A stretch of DNA of 64,000 nucleotides, taken from the NCBI RefSeq assembly GCF_022953055.1, contig NZ_JALJEJ010000015.1:1-64000 (forward strand), written 5' to 3'. The first letter of the stretch is position 1. Every line of letters begins with the position of its first letter. Positions 59,609-64,000 of this stretch are shown here, piece after piece. Position numbers and translations under genes: made by a program. Under the pieces are notes generated by a model. That model was not told the DNA's origin. It searched no databases and saw only the letters and a program-made list of their open reading frames with translations. The DNA is from Mucilaginibacter straminoryzae (GTDB taxonomy: Bacteria; Bacteroidota; Bacteroidia; Sphingobacteriales; Sphingobacteriaceae).

Positions 59609-60307
59609 TTTGCCCTTTAAATGGTCGCGAAGGTTATCGATGTAAGTATCGCTTATGGGTAACTCTATCGTATTGAGCTGTACCCGCCTGTTTTGCACAG
59701 ACCGGATCTTGTTAATGTTAATTACATAGCTGCGATGTATCCGTTTAAAAACATCCTGCGGTAGTTTTTCCAACGCCTTTTTTAACGGCATCAGCGTAAT
59801 CACAGGCTTTGGCTGCCCTACGTGTATCTTAACGTAATCTTCCATACTCTCGATATACTCTATCTCTGGTATGTTAATCTTTACAATTTTATACTCAGAA
59901 TAAACGTACAGGCTTTCGTTCTGCAATTTATCCTTAGTGCTTAGTTTATACTGATAATGATCTATTGCCTTCTCCACACCTTTGGTAAAGCGTTTCATAT
60001 CTATAGGCTTTAACAAATAGTCTAACGCTTCCTGTTCGAACCCTTCGAAAGCAAACTTTTTGTAAGCCGTAGTAAAAATAACCATAGGTTTGGTATCCAG
60101 TGCTTTCACCAGTTCTATACCGCTGATGTCCGGCATGTTGATATCTATAAAAAGCAGATCAATCTTGTTATTCCGCAGGAACTCCGCACCTGCTATGGCA
60201 TCTTCAAAAGTTTGTACCAACTGTAATTCGGCGAACTGACTGATATAGCCGCTCAGTAACTGCAAAGCCAGCGGCTCATCGTCTATCGCAACGCATTTAA
60301 TTTTCAT
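59597..60307 (-). CDS. LytTR family response regulator
   Basis: 236 residues. A receiver domain (1-120) has acidic pocket Asp9/Asp10 and phospho-acceptor Asp55 in LLFIDINMPD; the conserved Lys is in YLLKPIDMKRF. A LytTR DNA-binding domain follows (about 135-236, IPEIEYIESMEDYVKI and FKRIHRSYVININKI). It begins 1 bp beyond the partner kinase stop codon, a normal two-component arrangement. Target genes are not identifiable. Confidence 0.95.
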   Translation of the reverse strand: MKIKCVAIDDEPLALQLLSGYISQFAELQLVQTFEDAIAGAEFLRNNKIDLLFIDINMPDISGIELVKALDTKPMVIFTTAYKKFAFEGFEQEALDYLLKPIDMKRFTKGVEKAIDHYQYKLSTKDKLQNESLYVYSEYKIVKINIPEIEYIESMEDYVKIHVGQPKPVITLMPLKKALEKLPQDVFKRIHRSYVININKIRSVQNRRVQLNTIELPISDTYIDNLRDHLKGKLKG

Positions 60308-60308
60308 A

Positions 60309-61490
60309 TTAACTGTAAAGATTCAGCTCCACGGTATATAGCTGGTTTTCATTAACAATGTTTAAATGATGCTTATCTGCATACAAGTGCTGCAGGCGTT
60401 GCTTCGTGTTTTGTATGCCTATCCCGCGGCGGCTGTCATTAGCAGCATTAGGATGCACCGGATTCTGGCAAAACAAATTAATACTGTCTTCCAGTATCGT
60501 TATCCTGATCACCAACTTGCTCTGTTCCTGCTTACTGATCCCGTATTTAAACACGTTTTCTATAAAGGTCATGAATATCAGCGGCGCTACAACTTTGTTC
60601 AGCGGGTCACCTGTTACACTGTAGTCTATCTCGGTTCGTTTGCCTATCCGTAAACGTTGCAGGTCAATATAGTTATTTACACATTCTATTTCATTTTCCA
60701 GCGGGACAAAGTCTTCCGTAATCTCATCGGTAACATACCGCATAATTTTAGAAAGTTTCATGATGCTGTCTGCCGTGTGTTGGTTACCCGTGACTGCAAG
60801 CGTGTAGATGTTATTCAGCGTATTAAATAAAAAATGCGGATTGATTTGCGCTTTCAGGAAAGATAATTCGGCATTTGCTTTGCCAGCCTCTGCCATAGAA
60901 GCCCGTTGTTCTGTTAAATTCCACTCTCGGGTTACTTCTACAGCAGTACTCAGGGCAATAATCATCACAAAAATAAATAGGCTGGTCGTATCTATACGCC
61001 GCCGATGTTCACCTTGTGGAGGCTGCCCAAATTCCTGATGCAAACGGGCAGTTTCAGGCTGGTGCATATCTTTAGAAAAAGGCATATCATCAGGTGGTGG
61101 CGGGGGCGCATTCCACCCTTGCTGCATTCCGGGCCTTCCAATGTCACCCCCTCTCCCAATTTGCCATCCCGGGACTGGCCGGTGCATGGGGTTAGCTCTC
61201 AGCAACCTGTCAAACGGCTGCAAAAAATAGATACCGGCAAAAAAGATTATAACGATCAGCCCATAATCAACATATTTCTTTTTCAGGAAAAACCTGGGAA
61301 TGAGTACCCAGCTGTTCACATAGAATAACAAAAAATAACAAATACTAAATTCCCAGTAACTTCTGGTGAGCAGAAGATCAAATAAACTTAGTCCGCCTTC
61401 TCCTGCCTGAATAAAAACCAACGGAAAGCTGAGAAATAAAAGCCATCCGGCAAGATGTATAGCTACGGTAAACAACCTGATTTTCTGCAT
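60309..61490 (-). CDS. LytS-type sensor histidine kinase
   Basis: About 393 residues. Four membrane spans lie in residues 1-100 and around 170. A Pro/Gly/Met-rich loop of about 60 residues separates the spans. The His_kinase domain carries the phospho-acceptor in KAQINPHFLFNTLNNIYTLA near 215, followed by an HATPase domain (FIENVFKYGI, RRGIGIQNTKQRL). The ATG at 61490 is used; the frame opens at a TTG 6 bp earlier. Cotranscribed with the LytTR regulator. Confidence 0.93.
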   Translation of the reverse strand: MQKIRLFTVAIHLAGWLLFLSFPLVFIQAGEGGLSLFDLLLTRSYWEFSICYFLLFYVNSWVLIPRFFLKKKYVDYGLIVIIFFAGIYFLQPFDRLLRANPMHRPVPGWQIGRGGDIGRPGMQQGWNAPPPPPDDMPFSKDMHQPETARLHQEFGQPPQGEHRRRIDTTSLFIFVMIIALSTAVEVTREWNLTEQRASMAEAGKANAELSFLKAQINPHFLFNTLNNIYTLAVTGNQHTADSIMKLSKIMRYVTDEITEDFVPLENEIECVNNYIDLQRLRIGKRTEIDYSVTGDPLNKVVAPLIFMTFIENVFKYGISKQEQSKLVIRITILEDSINLFCQNPVHPNAANDSRRGIGIQNTKQRLQHLYADKHHLNIVNENQLYTVELNLYS

Positions 61491-61565
61491 ACACAAAGCA
61501 ACTTATTTCTAAACTAAAGCATCCATAAGTATAGATAAAATGGCTGATTGTAAAGATATAACCTA

Positions 61566-61601
61566 AAACAAAAAGCCTCCCCGATTACTCAAAGCGGCTT
61601 T
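61566..61601 (-). terminator. Terminator after the endonuclease gene
   Basis: The minus strand reads AAAGCC...GGCTTT (61596-61601 and 61572-61577) with an 18-nt loop, then a T-run. Confidence 0.6.
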
Positions 61602-61620
61602 CTGTTTAGCTATGCTGTTG

Positions 61621-62982
61621 TTATTGATTGTCTACTTTGGTTTCAACCGCATCCTGAACAGACTGCGGAAGCGCGGAAAGAATATTGTAACCGGTAGCAG
61701 ATTCGATACTTCTTACGGTACATTTGTACTGCGTCCAGTCCGAGTTGATACTGTTATTATTAGGCGTATTAACGGCAATTACGCGGGTGGTAGTAGTTAC
61801 CCGGTTGATATCATTATTGCCATCGGGGATCACAACAGCAACTTTCCATACATTTGAGGGTACGTTAACATTACCGCTGGCTACCGTAGTGGCATAACCG
61901 TTAGTGCCGGTACCGCCTGTACCATAACTGCCCATTACGATATAAACTTCATTGCCCGAGGTAACCAGCGAACGCAGGTAGTTTTCCATATTAGCCCAGG
62001 TCTTTTGATTATTATTTGGCGCTTGCGGGATCATGTTATCCATCAGGAAAGTGGCGCTGTTAGCCGCCGTAGACGATGTGCGATCTGCAGACGGACAATT
62101 ATGCCCGCGGTCGAAACCGGACCCTGAATAATCAGTACCCTGTACCTCATACCAGCCCGCAGGAAGGTTGGTATCTGCGCGAAAATTATTTAACCTGTCT
62201 GTAGAGCCAAGGCTGCTGCTACCCAGGTACCAGCTTACCCAGTTCGGCGTACCCCGGTCGCGGTTATAGCTTTCGATGTAATAAGTCTGGTCGATCAGGT
62301 AATTTGCAGGGTAAGAAGTGTTGTTCACCGCGCTGCTGGGATTTCCCATCAACAGATTGGTGTTATCGCCAACAGAACCTGTACCGCCGCCGGTAGAGCC
62401 GCTATCGTAGCTGTTCACGGTAACGTCGTCGATATTGATGCGGTTAGAACCACCGCTCACCTTGCGGATCTGGAACCGTAAGGAACCGGATTGATTAACC
62501 GTAAATGTGGCTGTATTAAGTGTATGACTGCTAACGCTGATGGTTGAACCTACCTGCGAATAGGTACTGCCACCATTTGCGGATACCCACAACTGGAAGC
62601 TGGAAGCACCGTCTGAGCCATAAGTAGCATATTGGGCAGTAACGGTTGAAGCGCCCGTACTTACATCAAAGTTCATCCCTAAAGTGCCGGTGCTGGTTAT
62701 CCGTACCGACTGGGAGCCATTTTTTGCATCACCACTCAGTGAGCCGATGAGCGCATTATCCAGCGTCCATGAACCGCTTGTTAGCGAGACAGAACCAACG
62801 GCGTACGCTGTTTTCGTTCCCGATTCAAAGGTTTCAATAAAAGTTTGGCTAATGGCCTGAGTAGATTTTGCACCTGCTGCAAAAGGTGTAGTCGAATCTA
62901 CAGGCAGCGCCTCTTCCTTTTTACATGAGGTAAAGATCAGGGACGCCGCAAGGACGTTAAGGAGTAGAAATTTATTTTTCAT
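61621..62982 (-). CDS. DNA/RNA non-specific endonuclease lipoprotein (NUC1)
   Basis: About 453 residues. A lipoprotein leader (NKFLLLNVLAASLIFTSC) is followed by a beta-sandwich domain of about 170 residues (GTLGMNFDVSTGASTVTAQYATYG) and a Gly/Ser linker. The NUC1 domain carries the DRGH motif with catalytic His at about 294, plus PQAPNNNQKTWANMENYLR. It degrades extracellular or surface DNA and RNA for nutrient or phosphate recovery. The ATG at 62982 begins the signal; the frame opens earlier at 63021. Isolated gene. Confidence 0.93.
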   Translation of the reverse strand: MKNKFLLLNVLAASLIFTSCKKEEALPVDSTTPFAAGAKSTQAISQTFIETFESGTKTAYAVGSVSLTSGSWTLDNALIGSLSGDAKNGSQSVRITSTGTLGMNFDVSTGASTVTAQYATYGSDGASSFQLWVSANGGSTYSQVGSTISVSSHTLNTATFTVNQSGSLRFQIRKVSGGSNRINIDDVTVNSYDSGSTGGGTGSVGDNTNLLMGNPSSAVNNTSYPANYLIDQTYYIESYNRDRGTPNWVSWYLGSSSLGSTDRLNNFRADTNLPAGWYEVQGTDYSGSGFDRGHNCPSADRTSSTAANSATFLMDNMIPQAPNNNQKTWANMENYLRSLVTSGNEVYIVMGSYGTGGTGTNGYATTVASGNVNVPSNVWKVAVVIPDGNNDINRVTTTTRVIAVNTPNNNSINSDWTQYKCTVRSIESATGYNILSALPQSVQDAVETKVDNQ

Positions 62983-63409
62983 TATCTGTTGAGTTGAGCC
63001 TGCTTTTACGGATGGCCGCAAATACTGTTGTCAACTCAAGATGAACAGATTGTTAAAGAACGGTTGGTGATGGACTAACAATTGGACACGAGGTACGAGT
63101 TCGCGTCAACCCGTTGCCAAGGTATTTATAGATATATGGTGACTATAGTGGTTCGATGAAAAAATATCTTCAGCAAAACAGTCTTTTTTAAAACTCGGGA
63201 CTATTTATAAAATATACAAGCCGCTACGGGAGCAGGGTCGTCCCGATTAAAGAGCATAGGCCACATAAAATAACAAATCGTATAATGGAAAATATTATTC
63301 ACTATCTCGAATTGGCTAACCTACTTTTACACTTTTAACAAAAGGCATTGCTGTAGCCAAAACTAAAGCAAGCTCGTCGCCGATGGCGGCCTTAAAAAGA
63401 TGTTATCTT
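62983..63409. other. Intergenic region with no recognised element
   Basis: About 427 bp between the endonuclease start and the unknown gene. I found no ORF, no clear promoter, no repeat shared with the window. The short GTCGCCGATGGCGGC dyad near 63377 is the only local symmetry. Confidence 0.5.
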
Positions 63410-63940
63410 TTATAATTTTTGCAATTCGTATTCCAAATTACTTGAAACCTTTTGAAGCACCTTTAATAAGTACGGCCCTGTCGTGGCTACGCTTAAATTA
63501 TAAGATAAAGGGTATTGATAGTAATTGTGTAAATGTTGTTTAATATCCTGCTGCTCTGATATGGATAACTGCAAAAATGGATTGGAGTTGTTATAATCCG
63601 CCATCACCGACAGGTGTATAAATGCGCAACCAAATTTGTAAACTGATCTTGTCCAGCCATACAGGGTATTTGCAAAATCAACCATTTGCCTATCGGTGAT
63701 TTGTGTTCTTGTACCAGCTAATGTCCATTTCTCATTATTCAGGGTTTGGTTGATGTAGTGCAACCTATCGGCCGGACTTAGCGTGACCAGAAATATAACC
63801 CTCACCATTGAATCCAATTCCTGTCTTAAAATTGCGAGCATCTGACCGTACAACATCTGAGGAAATAATAAACGTGCGGCCTTGTCGTGCTCCGCTGATC
63901 TATCCCGGATTATCCGGCAAAACTGTTGTGTTGCTGTCAT
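63410..63940 (-). CDS. Hypothetical protein, 176 aa
   Basis: A helical, soluble protein with central segments MVRVIFLVTLSPADRLHYIN (about 45-65) and NTLYGWTRSVYKFGCAFIHLSVMADY (about 90-115). The latter has an Arg-x5-Gly-Cys-Ala-Phe-Ile-His pattern. No catalytic signature that I can name. The frame opens with TTG 63946; the ATG at 63940 is preferred. No operon neighbour is visible; bases 63941-64000 hold only its upstream region. Confidence 0.6.
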   Translation of the reverse strand: MTATQQFCRIIRDRSAEHDKAARLLFPQMLYGQMLAILRQELDSMVRVIFLVTLSPADRLHYINQTLNNEKWTLAGTRTQITDRQMVDFANTLYGWTRSVYKFGCAFIHLSVMADYNNSNPFLQLSISEQQDIKQHLHNYYQYPLSYNLSVATTGPYLLKVLQKVSSNLEYELQKL

Positions 63941-64000
63941 GTTCAAATTTGATAACTACCATTTACTAGCCTGAATTGGTATCGTGTCCTTTACGAATAG

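Overview
The window looks like chromosomal DNA of a Sphingobacteriaceae bacterium (phylum Bacteroidota), most probably Mucilaginibacter or a close relative. This is inferred from gene content: a KUP transporter, two tandem secreted proteins with gliding-motility C-terminal (CHU_C) ends, DUF3667, DUF2911 and DUF6515 proteins, many lipoproteins, LytS/LytTR pairs and a stand-alone four-helix bundle (S23) gene. Candidate promoters fit the Bacteroidota -33 TTG / -7 TAnnTTTG pattern. No rRNA, tRNA, CRISPR array, prophage or intact insertion sequence was seen.

Layout. 0.2-6 kb: S41 protease, murQ, a conserved unknown, a Bax-inhibitor-1 family membrane protein, a GNAT acetyltransferase and an outer-membrane barrel. 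6-11.5 kb: a methionine/one-carbon block on the minus strand (SAM-I riboswitch, metH, an S23 gene, metF) carrying three separate short-repeat intrusions. 11.5-18.8 kb: a ThuA protein, a DUF6515 protein, gapN, lipoproteins, an FAH-family hydrolase and an azoR/hxlR divergent pair. 18.9-23.8 kb: rimP-nusA-infB behind a strong promoter and a 5'-terminal hairpin. 23.8-32 kb: a DUF817 gene broken by one amber codon, a second S41 protease, a CsbD-like protein, a porin-like barrel, an 800-bp repeat-rich non-coding stretch, a DUF2911 protein and a PIG-L deacetylase. 32-36.7 kb: a tetR-tolC-emrA-emrB type efflux operon. 36.9-40 kb: AhpD-like protein, AhpC-type peroxiredoxin and exonuclease III. 40-45.4 kb: sigma-54 response regulator, KUP potassium transporter and histidine kinase. 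45.4-53.5 kb: two glycosyltransferases, an alginate-lyase-like lipoprotein, a GH18 chitinase and two tandem CHU_C proteins. 53.5-64 kb: lipoprotein and membrane proteins, LuxR-type and single-domain regulators, an intradiol-dioxygenase-like protein with two followers, a LytS/LytTR pair, a NUC1 endonuclease lipoprotein and an unknown protein.

How the parts work together. metH and metF regenerate methionine and supply methyl-tetrahydrofolate, and both probably respond to SAM through the riboswitch. rimP-nusA-infB links ribosome maturation, transcription elongation and translation initiation. The efflux operon looks autoregulated by its TetR. The RR-kup-HK block reads as a potassium-uptake gene wrapped by its own sigma-54 two-component system. 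The 48-53.5 kb block resembles a small polysaccharide-degradation and secretion module.

I did not find a clear new defence or mobile system. The most unusual signals are non-coding or small: a palindromic repeat translated in frame inside metH, an S23 gene bracketed by inverted repeats next to a similar gene-less repeat pair in the metH leader, a 9-bp-period array, a hairpin-rich duplicated leader before the lyase gene, and the amber-interrupted DUF817 gene.
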